DNA of 64,000 nt from Cryptomeria japonica (taxonomy: Eukaryota > Streptophyta > Pinopsida > Cupressales > Cupressaceae). Each line of letters starts with the position of its first letter. Within the stretch, counting starts at the first letter, position 1. Positions 11,568 to 22,888 of the stretch are shown in pieces. The stretch lies in the NCBI RefSeq assembly GCF_030272615.1, contig NC_081413.1:101098239-101162238 (forward strand). Direction: 5' to 3'. The position numbers and the translations under genes are program-made. Under the pieces are notes generated by a model. That model was not told where the DNA came from. It made no database searches and worked only from the letters and a program-made list of their open reading frames with translations.

Positions 11568-12400
11568 TGCAGAAGTATAAAACTTAACTGGAACATACAA
11601 AGGATTACTCTCCGAGTGGGCCCCCTTGAGTGAGTATCTTCAGAACTTCAGATTACAATTATCCAATCATTCAAAATCACATTGATCTCTTTATTTCATC
11701 TTTTCTGGAAAATACATAAACAATACCAGAAGACCATGTATTACAAAATACTATGGTCATTCTTTGTTATCCTCAAGAGAAGAGAGATGCCTTTATTTAT
11801 AGGAAAACTTATAACAAACTTATAACTGATCGACCACATTCCTATGGAATAGACAAACAAGATTTATTAACAAGAGAAGAAGAAGAAGTCAGTGGAAGAC
11901 AGCAGAACAACATCTATCCTGCAGCTAAGAAAATATAGCATGACTCGCCTCCTAGATCTAAGCTCCACTAGGAACGGTTATAAATGTTTCCATAAATCAA
12001 TATGTTGAAGAACCGTTCAAGTGGTTTCGATCATTATTGCATTTCTCTGACTGGGTCTACATTGCGGTTATATACTTGATGCTCCTTTGAACCGCCATTT
12101 AGTCTTTACTTCACCTTTGTTGACCTTGCATCATGGTATTAGTGTGCACAACAAACATGTGTATATAGTAATGCTAACATGATATAATGTAAACCATATT
12201 TATAATTCATTTTAGATATTTTCATAGATAGATCATTTGAAACCATTATATGACATCCTTAGGTATAAGTTAAACCAGTTTCAAAAACACTTAAAAGGTA
12301 TCAACTAGTATTATAATCCAAATATCATCAAATCATAAGACCTAAGAAGGAGTATTATATCAAAAATCTATCAAAATAGAGCCATTATGTAGGCTCATCA
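11568..12400 (-). repeat. G1 3' LTR (833 bp)
   Basis: On the minus strand it starts TGATGAGCCTACATAATGG at 12400, directly after the polypurine tract, and ends TTATACTTCTGCA at 11568. It matches 20253-21092 along its whole length with scattered substitutions and small indels. The outer end could extend further left, because the matching end of the 5' LTR borders a deletion. Confidence 0.85.
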
Positions 12401-12420
12401 TCTCCCCCTAACCTAACTTC
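12401..12420 (-). other. G1 polypurine tract
   Basis: The minus strand reads AGGTTAGGGGGAGA immediately before the TG of the 3' LTR, the expected position and composition for plus-strand priming. The order of tract and LTR confirms the minus orientation of the element. Confidence 0.75.
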
Positions 12421-12499
12421 TTGTTGATCCTCCAGCAACAAGGAAATTTCAGATTCTGACATTGATTCAAAAATTGTCTGGAGTACCCTATCCAGAACC

Positions 12500-14850
12500 T
12501 CCTATAGATAAGCTCCAGTAGAACCCTTTCATTTTCTCCAATCTTTTCCACCTGGTACATTCTTTTTCTTCACTATATGGTGGATCATCGTCCATGCATC
12601 CCATCAATGGCCATAGGAGGATTGGAGGTTGAAAACTGAGAGGCAACCAATGTCGTCCCTTTGTTCTTCTCAAGTGCATATACTTGGGTGCTTTGTTTAA
12701 TGTTGCATGGTAATTTTGTGCAGAGTGTGGATTAGATTACTTTAACTAATATGTTAGGCTATTCCAGCATTGGACTATATGTCCTATTGCTACTTGTCCT
12801 TCCCTTGGAGCCATTTGTTCATATTCTTTATACACTTCTTCCCTTAAGGGTATGATTTCCTTTGCATAATCTGGCTCATATACAATCTTTTTCCAATCAA
12901 AATAAAGTCACCTAGGTTCCCTTGATTCAGCCCTTAAGGGCAATGAAAGATCAATTTTTTCCTTGTAATGCACCTGAAACTTCTCTCCCCTTGATATTTC
13001 ATTCTATATCCATGACATAAGAGCCCTCAATTGGATATCTCCAATGTAAAGGAGAGGGTTCCAATCAACATCATTAGGAATAGCATAGTTATGTACATAA
13101 AGTTCACAGAGTAGATTTTTTATTGTTGTAGGAGATGTCTGATAAAAACTGTATAATTCTTCTGGTGTTTTTAATGAGGGACATAAATCCTTGACAATCC
13201 TCATCATTTGGAAACCGATGTGTTGTTCTCTTAAATATAGAGAGTAAACACGAGGAGGAGCTTGGCATTGCAGCAGTTGTGGTACCATGGTGGCTACTTT
13301 TCCACCTTAGCTTTAAGCTAGGCTATTTCCTCATCCTTTTGTTCTATAACTTTCTTCTGCCAGTCGATTATCATTTGCATTTTTACCTTTTCCAGTTCCG
13401 AATCCTCATAAAGAACAAGTCCCATTGCATGACTAGTAAGGAAAGTAGGTGTCCTATGAACAAGTGCCCTAGGTTTCTTCTTTTCTACTTTTCTCCCTGC
13501 TTCAATAACCTGCTCTACAGTAGATGCTAAGTTGTCTAGTCTTTCAAAACCTACTTCTTTCTGAGGTTGCTCAATATTCTGGAGTTCCTCTTCTTCCTGA
13601 AGCTGCAGTTCCTACTCTTCCTCCATATTTTGCAGTTCTTCCTCTTCTTCATGTTCCCTTTGAGGTTCATTAGGTGGAGAAGGAGGGATATCATTGTGAA
13701 GTGGATTGTGTTGTTCTTGTTCTGGGGAGTCAATCAGGATAGTAATATTTGGCTCTGTTGATTGATCTTGGCTTTTAATATTTTTACGAAGCCTACCACT
13801 ACTTCTTCAAGATTTTCCTTTTTCGGTTGCAGGACTACTTCCTATAGCCAATTATTCAACCACTTCAATATTTACTAAAGGAACTAGTTTTACAACTTTT
13901 CTTTTCTTGGTCGCGGGAGGGGGTAAATTCTCACTTTTTCTTTTCCCTTCCTTATGTTCTATGTCAACCTGTTTTTCTTTGCCCTTTTCCTTTCCTATGG
14001 CAGCCCTAGTTTTTCATAGACTTTGAAAAGGAACCCCTGTTGTGGCTTCTTCTTGTAAGGGTTCCTTTGCTGTAGGAATATTTTGTTCTGATGATATCAT
14101 GGAGGATGAAGGTTCAAGAGGGGAGCCAAGTTTTTCAAGGTTTTCTTGTTCCTGAGATGGAAGTGGCTCCTCTATAACCATGTTCTCTACCCTAAACATT
14201 CTAGTTTCAACAAATTCATTCCAAAGCATTGGAGAGACATCTCTCAAAGATTTTTCAACTAATAGCTTAATTAGGCAATGATGAGAAACAGAGTGAGGCC
14301 TACCTTTCTAGGTCTTTGTTGCACTTATGGAAATAAGGTTGTACAATAGGCTTGGAACATTCGTCCTTCTTCCATGGCGTAGATGACTTAGGTGCTTGAA
14401 GTGATGAGAATGCAGACATGAGAACCTTCCTTCATAGGTTAAATACTTTAAAACATACAATGCTACTACTTTCCATTCAAGCAAAAGGGATTCTCATCTA
14501 GTTCCTTGTCTATCTACTACTAATGGGGGATCTCCTAGACGTGTAAATTCTTCTCTTGCGTGCATCCTTGGATTCTGAGTACTTCTCCCCATCTATTGGT
14601 AGCCCAGTTACCTCTGTTATTTGTTCCTCTGTAACCACCACTCTCAAACCTTTTACCTAAGCTTCTCCATTTGAAAGTGTGTGGATAAATTCCCTTGCAA
14701 TTTATTCATTAAACTCTGTCAGCTTCAAAAAATAATCTAACTATCCACTATTACGGAATATTGATTCACAATCCTGGTCCTGAAGAATAAATTCATGGAC
14801 TATCATCTCATGTCAAATAGGTGGATCGCCCATTGTAGTGGTAACACTTT
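12500..14850 (-). pseudogene. G1 extra 3' ORF sharing a domain with the LINE third ORF
   Basis: Between integrase and polypurine tract, the minus strand from about 14837 reads MGDPPI and continues with FIHTLSNGEA, QITEVTGLPIDGEKYSE, LKYLTYEGRFSCLHSHHF, LSHLRHGRRTNVPSLLY and SLRDVSPMLWNEFVETRMF down to 14200. Then come a Pro/Glu/Gln-rich linker (14200-13550) and a coiled-coil-like segment (DWQKKVIEQKDEEIA, about 13350). The open pieces at 14247-14014 and 13288-13004 belong to it. Many stops interrupt it. The first 200 residues align box by box with the LINE third ORF. Extra ORFs downstream of pol are known in plant Tat/Athila-type gypsy elements. The function is unknown. Confidence 0.7.
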
Positions 14851-15399
14851 CAACTCTATAATGGTGTAAATTTGCTTAGTTTCTGCACTATAATATATTA
14901 AATGTGCCTTTACTTGGTCTGAACCTAGCTGCAATCTAAAAATAACTCTAAGCAGATAGACAAGCAGAATGCAAGATATCACCTCAAACTAGAAATTTGA
15001 AAAATAAAATGCAATCCGAGAGGACATCAAAATTATCTGCTAGAGTAATTATCTATGTACTTCCCCCCCCAACCCAAGGTTTGACAGGTGTCCACACATG
15101 CGGAGGAGGACCGAGAAAGGATAGTATGCAAAATATCATACTTAGAGTTAATATGGTTTAATTATATACATACAACAAAAATAAATACACATGAGCGTAC
15201 CTGACATCACGCGAGAATGACTGCAGGTTGAAGATATTGAGCCGCCATGCATGGAAAATGATGCAAAAATGGATGGAGTGAAAGGAAAGAAATGAATGAA
15301 TACGAAATGGAATATTTATTATACAGAAAAGTACTCCCGTCAGATGTGGAAGTATTTATTATGATCATGCGGCAATGATATTAAGATGGAGTGGTGACG

Positions 15400-17110
15400 G
15401 CAAAGCCATCAATAGTTGCTATAGGAATCTCGGCATGCTTGGTAGTGGAAAACTGTCGTAGAAAGTCATCTTTGCTTAGAGGTTTATGGTATAAGTGCAG
15501 CTGATGATCATTGACTAACAATTTAAACTTAACAGGATCTATTGTAGATAATCTGATAACACCATTAGAAAATGTTTCAACTATCTCATAAGGTCCTAAC
15601 TAGTGTGTCTGTAATTTTCCCAAATTATCTTTATACCTGGAATCATAGAGAAGAGCCCAATCACCTAGCTTGAATGATTTATCTTTGATATAGCAATCAT
15701 GCCACTCCATGCGCTAGTTTTGAAAAGACTCGGTATGCTACAGTGTGGACTTCCTTATCTCATCTAAAGCATTAAGTTGCAGGAGCCTTGCTTCTTGTGT
15801 TGCAGAAAGAGTCATATCTAAGGAAATAGTTGTTCTCAAAGTTTTATGTTCAAACTCTACAGGCATCATTGTTTCTGTCCCATATACCATTTCAAATGGT
15901 GTAAACCTTGTTGTAGTTTTCTAGGTGGTTCTATAAGCCCATACAACTTCAAATAATCTGCTAGACCAGTCTTTTATGTTGAGTGCTACTATTTTGGTCA
16001 ATATTGATTCAAGCTCCCTGTTAGTAATCTTTGTTTGGCCATTAGCCTGTGGATGATAAGGAGTTGATTTCCTATGCCTGACATTGTATTCATTAACCAG
16101 GGTTGTGATCAGAGTGGAAGTGAACCGTACCCCTTGATCTGTTACTATTTCTCTAGGAACTCCATACCGAGTGAAGATTTCTTCATATAAAAATTTTGCT
16201 ACCCTATTATCTCTAACATGATTGAAGGCTTTGACTTCTACCCATTTAGTAACATAGTCAGTACAAACAAGAATGTAGGAGCGACCATTTGATGGTGGAT
16301 CGATTGGTCCAACAAAGTCTAGGCCCCATTTATCAAATGGTGTAACAACAACCTGAGGGTGTAGAGGCATTTCATCAGACCGAGTTGGTCTGCCCATTCT
16401 TTGACACCTGTCATATTTCCTAGTGTATTTAACTGCATCCTTGTGAAAGGTTGGCTAATAGTATCATGTAGTTAATATCTTAAGAGCTATTCTTTTGGCT
16501 GCAAAGTGACCTCCACAAGGCTCATCATGATAGGCATGAAGTATATCATATGTCTCATCTTCCCTTACACAGTGCCTCATAACTTGATCTGGCCCTGTAT
16601 AAAATAAACAATCTGCAATCCATGAGAAGTTGAAACTCTTTTCTACCAGCAGTCTTTTCTCTTTGGGTGAGAAATGTGGGAGTGTCTTGTTATCTGCTAG
16701 GTAGTTGGCTATGTCAGCATACCATGGACTATTTAAAATGATGGAAAATAGATGATCATCTGGAAAAGAATCATTAATGACCTCATTATTTTCTGGTGTT
16801 TGAATCCTTGATAGAAAATCTGCCACTACATTTGTTTTCTTTGATTTATCTATAATAGTAATATCAAATTCTTGCATTAACAACAACCATCTTGCCAATC
16901 TACCTGTAATGGAGCTTTTGTTCATGAGGTACTTGATGGTTGCATGATCAGTATGTACAAAGATTTGATATCCAATTATATAGTGTTTGAATTTATTGAG
17001 GGCATAGATGACAGCTAACATCTCCTTTTCAGTAATAGCATAATTTAGTTCTGGTCCTTGCAAATTTTTACTAATATAATAGATTGCATCTTCCAAAACT
17101 CCTTGCTTCT
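15400..17110 (-). pseudogene. G1 RNase H and integrase
   Basis: RNase H: EDAIYYISKNLQGPELNY, FVHTDHATIKYLMNK and VADFLSR at 17096-16800. The integrase zinc region (HAYHDEPCGGHFAAKR, with C in TGPDQVMRHC) is near 16500-16600, followed by YYxPTFHKDA. The catalytic core at 16397-15921 has DKWGLDFVGP (first Asp), VTDQGVRF (second Asp) and YHPQANGQTKITNRE, where the family's catalytic Glu is replaced by Lys. A TAG at 15921-15923 replaces a conserved Trp (RTTxKTTTRFTPFEMVYG). A GPY/F-like end (HxLGPYEIVETF) follows near 15600, and the frame fades near 15400. It is inactive. Confidence 0.88.
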
Positions 17111-18393
17111 ACCCCAAAACTACTCCTATTGTAAAATCGGATGCATCTGTATGAATGTGAATAGGAATTGACCAATCAGGCCCTTTAAGCATAGGGGCCT
17201 AGGTTAAGGCTCCTTTTAGTTTATAAAATGCTTCTTCACATTCAACTGTCCATTCAAACTCAGCATCCTTTGTCAATAAGGAATACAATGGCCTTGCTAT
17301 TTGACTAAAGTCCTTGATAAATCTCCTATAGTACCCTACATGGCCTAGAAAACTTCTTACATCCTTTTGTTTAACAAGGGCAAGAAGAGCAAGTATTACT
17401 TCTATTTTAGCTTAATCTACTTCAATACCTGATTGAGAAATTCGATGCCCCAACACTATACCTTCTTGCATCATCATAAAACATTTTTCACTGTTTAGGG
17501 ATAAATTGTGATCTTCACACCACTGCAATACTTTGGTCAGATTTTGTAATGCCTCCTTAAATGTAGTTCCATAAGTAGTAAATTCATCCATGTAAATTTC
17601 CATACAATCATGTGATATATCTGAAAATATATTGAGGACAACCCTCTGAAAGGTTACAGGAGCATTACATAAACCAAAAGGAAGGATTGAATAGGCATAT
17701 GTGCCCCAAGGGCAGGTAAAGGTGGTTTTTTCCTGATCTTCAAGAGCTATTATGATCTGATTATAACCACTAAACCCATCCAAAAATGAAAAGTATTGCT
17801 TCTAACTCTCCATTTTCCTCCTTTCTTTGGAACTATAACCAGAGGAGAAACCCATTGACTATCTTAAATAGGGTAGATGAATCCTGCATGAAGCAACTTT
17901 TGTAGTTCCTCTTTAACTATTTTCCTTAAAGCAGGATTAATCCTTGTTGAGGCTATCTAATTGGTTTACAATCTTCTCTGATATAAATTCTATGGGTACA
18001 CAATGTAGGATTTAATCCTTTAATGTCCAGATAATCCCATGCAAAAGCTTGTTGTTGGGATTTGAGTAATTTTGTTAATGACAATCTTTGATATGTTGCC
18101 AATTGACTATTGATATTTATATTTCTTCCTGCAGCAACTTCTATTTGAATTACTGACTCGACATTAGATATTTCAGACAGACAAGAGGTTTGAATTTCCT
18201 GTGGTAGCATTGTGTGAAATATGTTTGTGGATGTAGGAGAATTTAAAGAGCCTGCAGATGGAAGAAGAGTATGCAGAGGACTTACTTGTATACCAAATGA
18301 TAGTTGAGCTGCTCCATAATGATTTCTTATGATGTTAGAGAGTATTGTATCATCCTCCTGAAGTGTTATGAATGGTTCCCTTGATAACATCAT
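17111..18393 (-). pseudogene. G1 reverse transcriptase
   Basis: From 18393 the frame runs through a spacer to DIKGLNPTLCTHRIY and CKPIR*PQ (TAG at 17953-17955, normally Gln). The RT fingers follow in another frame: INPALRKIVKEELQKLLHAG and SQWVSPLVIVPKKGG near 17940-17820. Right after GKWRV the sequence jumps to KQYFSFLDGFSGYNQI (about 17800-17760), so roughly 35 codons containing the LNxxT region are missing. The catalytic box reads IYMDEFTTYG at about 17590, Glu in place of the second Asp of YMDD. The connection to RNase H contains DAEFEWTVECEEAFYKLK near 17260. Confidence 0.87.
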
Positions 18394-18450
18394 TAGTTCT
18401 TGAACAGAATTAATTTCCTCAGCTTCTTCTCCTATATCTAGCCATACTAC

Positions 18451-18902
18451 TCATTCTTGATCAAGTTGTGGTTGTGCTAGAGAATAGAGTGCGAGTATTT
18501 TTATAGCAATACCATCTAAAATTGTCATATCTCCTGATCTGCAACCTATATATGCATCAATTGTGGTCAGCCAAGGTCTTCCCAAGATAACTAGATATCC
18601 ACCTAATGTTGCCTTAGGAGAGAGGATTATAAAATCAGCAGGATATTCCCAAGAATCTAATGTGACGACAATATCTTCAACCATCCCTTCAGGCCAACAG
18701 TAGAGCTATCAACAAGCTGCAGGACCATTGGAGTTGATCTAAGACTAGTAATGTTGAGTTGTTGCATGACATCCTTAGTCGTCACATTTATGGTTTCTCC
18801 TAAGTCTATCAAGGCATTTTTAATTTGAGTTCCATTTACAATAGGGCTACTTGGGTCAGAATAGTTAGGAACGATAATTTTTCCTAACATAATGTCAGCC
18901 AA
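18451..18902 (-). pseudogene. G1 aspartic protease
   Basis: Retropepsin-like region in two overlapping frames (18902-18657 and 18684-18451). The active-site box reads NALIDLGETINVTTKDVMQQL, close to the plant gypsy form ALIDLGASxN. Downstream ILSPKATLGGYLVILGRPWL matches the usual ILGRPFL end. A frameshift lies near 18680. It would cut the Gag-Pol polyprotein if intact. Confidence 0.8.
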
Positions 18903-18960
18903 TTGTCATAGTACATGCACTATTTTGGGGTCTTTTTTCTTCCTCCCAGGTTTCTTCAAT

Positions 18961-19043
18961 ATATGGGAATGTCTTTAATAGCTTTTCCATATATGGGAAT
19001 GTCTTTAATAGCTTTTCCATATATGGGAATGTCTTTAATAGCT
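18961..19043 (-). repeat. 30-bp perfect tandem repeat, 2.8 copies
   Basis: Three perfect starts of the unit ATATGGGAATGTCTTTAATA... occur at 18961, 18991 and 19021. On the minus strand the unit reads in frame as MEKLLKTFPY repeated, between gag and protease of G1. The lack of differences between copies points to a recent slippage event or an assembly effect. Confidence 0.9.
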
Positions 19044-19059
19044 GAAACAATGGAATTTT

Positions 19060-20235
19060 AACACATATATGTTTTAGTTGATCAATAAGATCAAAAGTTA
19101 TATCATCCTACTACCTAGACACTTCTACCTGCAATATTTGAGGGAATGAGGGAGTTCTTATAGGTATATCTGAAGTTTCAGACTGTTGAACCTGATCAAG
19201 GTTTCCAAATTTATTAGGTATCATTTCCTTAGCAGTCTCCTCTATTGGTAACTCTATTATGACTGGAGGAGATGGAGTAGGCAATGTTGTCCCTAACCGT
19301 AAATGAATATCACTTATATTTAGAGAGTATGCAGGATAGTTATTAGGATCAGTTGAAAAGACTTGTTGTTGTTGTTGTGGTTTGTTATTTGGATTTGGCA
19401 CAGGCTAAGTTCGCAATTGGGTTGGCTTGGATGGAGTGGCATTAGGAGCTGATGGTATTAAAGCTGGTTGTTGGGACTGTTATTGTGGCTATAGGAAACC
19501 TGATGACTAGTTTGCCCAGTGTTGTCCTCCCCTCCATTGTGGTGATTGTTTCCAGTTGCCTTGAGGGGGAGACCAATTCCCTTATGGCTACTGCCATGGA
19601 GATGAGGAAATCTGATAATTAGGCCAAGGGTTTTGAGATTTATTCCAAGAATGAGGAGTATAATTTCCAAAATTTTAGGAATATGGAGGTTGCCACTGAT
19701 TGTTTTGTGCATTGTAGTTCATATAAGGATTAGAAAATGACAATGGATCTTGTGGCATACCTTGTCCTGGAGGCTAAGGCCTTCGTTGTGAAACATAAAA
19801 GAGTTGTTCATCATCTCCAGAGATAGGCTTGAAATCTAGGGAACTCTGTTGGCTATCAATTTTAGCTAACAGTTTGCATCTACAATCCTTCTTCTTTTGT
19901 CGACAATGAGGACAAAATTCAGCAAGCATAGCCTCTGCCTCCTCATGCTTTTTCTTTACCTGTAGTGTATCCAATTGGGTAGCCATATTATTAATTATAT
20001 CTTCTTTAAAATCCTTCAACAGATGAGTTATTTCTATTCTTGAGACTGTTGAAGATGACTTTGCAATTGAAGAACCAGGCCTATAGTGTCTTCCCCTTTT
20101 TGTTGCAACTCTTGAGTACTTTTGACAAATTTGTATGATATCATCCCATTGAACTTGAATAATATCTCCTCGTCCCATTAGATCTAAGGAGTCATCACAG
20201 TCATCATTGATGCCCCTTAGAAAAATCAACTTCAT
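19060..20235 (-). pseudogene. G1 gag, C-terminal half
   Basis: Starts inside gag at 20235 with IFLRGINDDCDDSLDLMG, then QWDDIIQICQKYSR, the usual middle-to-end motif of plant gypsy Gag, and a Cys cluster FCPHCRQKKKDCRCK at about 19890 rather than a typical CCHC knuckle. A Gln/Asn/Trp/Pro-rich stretch (QNNQWQPP, NKSQNPWPN) with several TAG/TAA stops follows to 19400, then PNPNNKPQQQQQVF to 19111. The N-terminal half is absent: 20236 is only 17 bases from the LTR. Confidence 0.75.
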
Positions 20236-20252
20236 AGAGTCTTCACTACTAC

Positions 20253-21092
20253 TACAGAAGTATAAAACTTAACTAGAACATATAAAGGATTACTCACCAA
20301 GTGGGCCCCCTTGAGTGAGTATCTTCAGAACTTCAGATTACAATTATCCAATCATTCAAAATCAAATTGATCTCTTTAATTCATCTTTTTCTGGAAAATA
20401 CATAAACAATACCAGAAGACTGTGTATTACAAAATACTATGGTCATTCTCTGTTATTCTCAAGAGAAGAGAGATGCCTTTATTTATAGGAAAACTTATAA
20501 CAAACTTATAACTGATCGACCACATTCCTATGGAATAGGCGAATAGGATTTATTAACAAGAGAAGAAGAAGAAGTCAGCGCAGGACAATAGAACAACATC
20601 TGTCCTGCAGCTGAGAAAATATAGCATGAATCGCCTCCTAGATCTAAGCTCCACTAGGAACAGTTATAAATGTTTCCATAAATCAATCTGTTGAAGAACT
20701 GTTCAAGTGGTTTTGATCATTACTACATTTCTTTGACTAGGTCTACATTGCGGTTATATACTTGATGCTCCTTTGAACCGCCATTTAGTCTTTACTTCAC
20801 CTTTGCTAACCCTGCATCATGATATTAATGTGCACAACAAACATGTGTATATACTAATGCTAACATGATATAATGTAAACCATATTTATAATTGATTTTA
20901 GATATTTACATAAATAGATCATTTGAAACCATTATATGACATCCTTAGGTATAAGTTAAACCAGTTTTAAAAACACTTAAAAAGTATCAACTTAGAAGAG
21001 TATTATAATCCAAATGTCATCTAATCATAAGACCTAGGCAGGAGTATTATATCAAAAATCTATCAAAATAGAGCCATTATTTAGGCTCATCA
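20253..21092 (-). repeat. G1 5' LTR (840 bp)
   Basis: Copy of 11568-12400. On the minus strand it starts TGATGAGCCTAAATAATGG at 21092 and ends TTATACTTCTGTA at 20253, the terminal CA having become TA. It joins gag sequence directly at the short shared sequence CTACT, with no primer-binding site between. Confidence 0.85.
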
Positions 21093-22022
21093 CCCACTTT
21101 TTGACCAACTTTGACACTTAGATGAACATTTTTAAAAAAACCTTCACTTTCCAACACCTATAACTTTTAAACCATTAAGATTTTGAAGATGATCTAAACT
21201 AGTGATTTGTAACATCTTGTTTGTAGATTTTAAAAATATTTTTTTCAATTTTTTTTGAATAAAATTTTATTGATTTTTCCATCTCCCTCAAAAAATAGTT
21301 TTTTTACAACAAACAACATTTTTTAAGAGTGATGTGCATCCCAAAATGCGTAACCTTTTTTTTATAACTGATAAAAACTTAGTTATTTTGAATTTTGGTT
21401 TGTAACATCAATAGCTAGGGCATGCAATTGGTTTGATAGTGATATGTTGAATATTTTTTATTTTATTAAGTTTTGAAGTCCAACTAATTATAATTTAGAT
21501 ATAGGTGTACGTTTGAACATATATCTTGTTCTATATATCAAAATTTTATTTTATTTTTTTGTTAGCCAGAAGACATTAATACCTAGTGCATAGATTTTTT
21601 TCAGATTTTTTTTGAATTAGTTTACTATTTTTCTCAATGCATTGAACAAAGAAGTTCATGTTCGGTGAAAAACGTACATTCATAAGAAATAAAATAAAAA
21701 TATATTAATTAAATTAAATATATTAAAAATTATACTATTTGGAAATAAATACTTAAAAAAACAAAAATTCTAAATGAATTCATTTGACCCCACAAAAGCT
21801 AATGTCAAATTGGTTTTCTATCAACATTTGGTAGATGCAAAGGAGACTCCATTACAAGTATGATTTAGAAGTAGAGAAGTTCTATCCAAGAAATTTTGAT
21901 CTAAGAGCCTTTGGTCTAACTCTCTTCAATTAATTACTTCAAATGGGACCTCTTAAAGCTTAAATCATTATATTTTCTAAAAAATGTATGATTTCAGCAA
22001 AAATCAGGATGTACCAAAAAGT
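21093..22022. other. AT-rich interior of the TIR element
   Basis: About 930 bases with long A/T runs and no supported gene. It lies between the G1 5' LTR and the right terminal inverted repeat and is taken as non-coding body of the TIR element. Short open frames in it show no recognisable motif. Confidence 0.5.
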
Positions 22023-22046
22023 GGGAACCAACATTGTGAGTTCACC

Positions 22047-22888
22047 CCTCTGCGTCTCCACGCTCTTCCCAATAAGATATCTCTATTATCTGCAGAATGG
22101 CAAGTGTTAAGTATCATCTTCCCAACCGCGGCAATCCAAATAAGGTCTCCAAATGAAATGCTGCAAGATATCAAGTTGATGTCACCAGTACAATGTGTTA
22201 CCCAAACCCCTGTGTCTAATCCTAGGTGTGTATTTGTACGCATATGGATCCTCAAGTTGCAATTCAGCATGAATAACTGGCCACGAGATAGAAATGTGCT
22301 CCCAAGCCCAGGTTTGGACCAATGTCACACCACAGCTGACAGATCAGTATCCTAAGTAAACAATGTTGTACATCTAATAATGAACCATGGCTAAGAGACA
22401 AGGACCCCAAGCATACACTCAACGATGAAAAATCATATCATGGAGCACTCAAGAATAAGCAAACCTCCTACGATGCTGCAAAATACTATAGTAAGATCAT
22501 CATAATCCAATAGAGCCCATGGGATATCATAATGACCACTGATTTGCAAGTCCTACTCCTCACACTCAAAAAGGGCACACTGTCTGGCGACACCATCATT
22601 GTGATCATATACAACTCTCTCACCATGGATGGGAATATGTAGTATACACCAAACATCCTCTAATATAATGGACACCTCACCAATGGGAAGATGGAAGGTA
22701 TGTGTCTCGAAATGCCACTGCTCCACTAACGCAGTGATCAAGGCCTTGTTGGTCGTAACCTCTGGCAAATGTAAAACAAGATACAATCCCAGATGTTGGA
22801 TATGAGCAATCTCCTCATCAAGTAATTGGTCTCGAAGATCAAGACCACTGGGTCTACTCTATCGACAGTATAGTACTCCAATATTTTC
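22047..22888 (-). pseudogene. PMD gene copy 1, exon 2, 5' half
   Basis: After an acceptor TATGCAG at 22889 the minus strand reads ENIGVLYCR, then HLGLYLVLHLPEVTTNKALI and LVEQWHFETHTFHLPIGEVS, the start of the plant mobile domain (compare LLTALAERWHSDTNTFHF in element C). Downstream, GVTLVQTWAWEHI, LDILQHFIWRPYLDC and RYLIGKSVETQ match the same positions in copy C, with several stops and frameshifts. It ends at 22047, where the TIR element begins. The rest resumes at 11151. PMD (aminotransferase-like, PF10536 type) proteins occur both as host genes and inside transposons. Confidence 0.75.

Larger units (their letters stand above)
11568..21092 (-). mobile_element. Ty3/gypsy element G1 with extra 3' ORF
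   Basis: A minus-strand LTR retrotransposon. Order on the minus strand: 5' LTR (21092-20253), truncated gag, protease, RT, RNase H, integrase with a GPY/F-like end, an extra 3' ORF, polypurine tract, 3' LTR (12400-11568). Domain order RT-RNaseH-IN identifies Ty3/gypsy. The internal region begins in the middle of gag directly after the 5' LTR, so the primer-binding site and the gag N-terminus are lost. The RT carries an internal deletion, and catalytic residues in RT and integrase are changed. The target duplication is not clear: ACTAC on the left, CCCAC on the right. Confidence 0.88.
11152..22046. mobile_element. TIR element (about 1.4 kb) carrying a nested gypsy element
   Basis: A perfect 24-bp terminal inverted repeat, starting GGTGAACTCACAATG, occupies 11152-11175 and, reversed, 22023-22046. 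It is flanked by CAAAGG/CAGAGG and splits the PMD gene inside one conserved block. Removing gypsy G1 (11568-21092) leaves about 416 + 954 bp, with no transposase-like ORF, so it would be a non-autonomous DNA transposon. The 21093-22022 portion is AT-rich. A 6-bp duplication with this terminus matches no superfamily that I can assign. A 9-bp reading (ACGCAGAGG/ACCCAAAGG on the minus strand) is possible but makes the TIRs asymmetric by three bases. Confidence 0.6.

Noticed and set aside
11563-21097. 5-bp target duplication of G1 (ACTAC / CCCAC)
   Set aside because: Only three of five bases agree, and the left LTR border is uncertain because of the deletion next to the 5' LTR.
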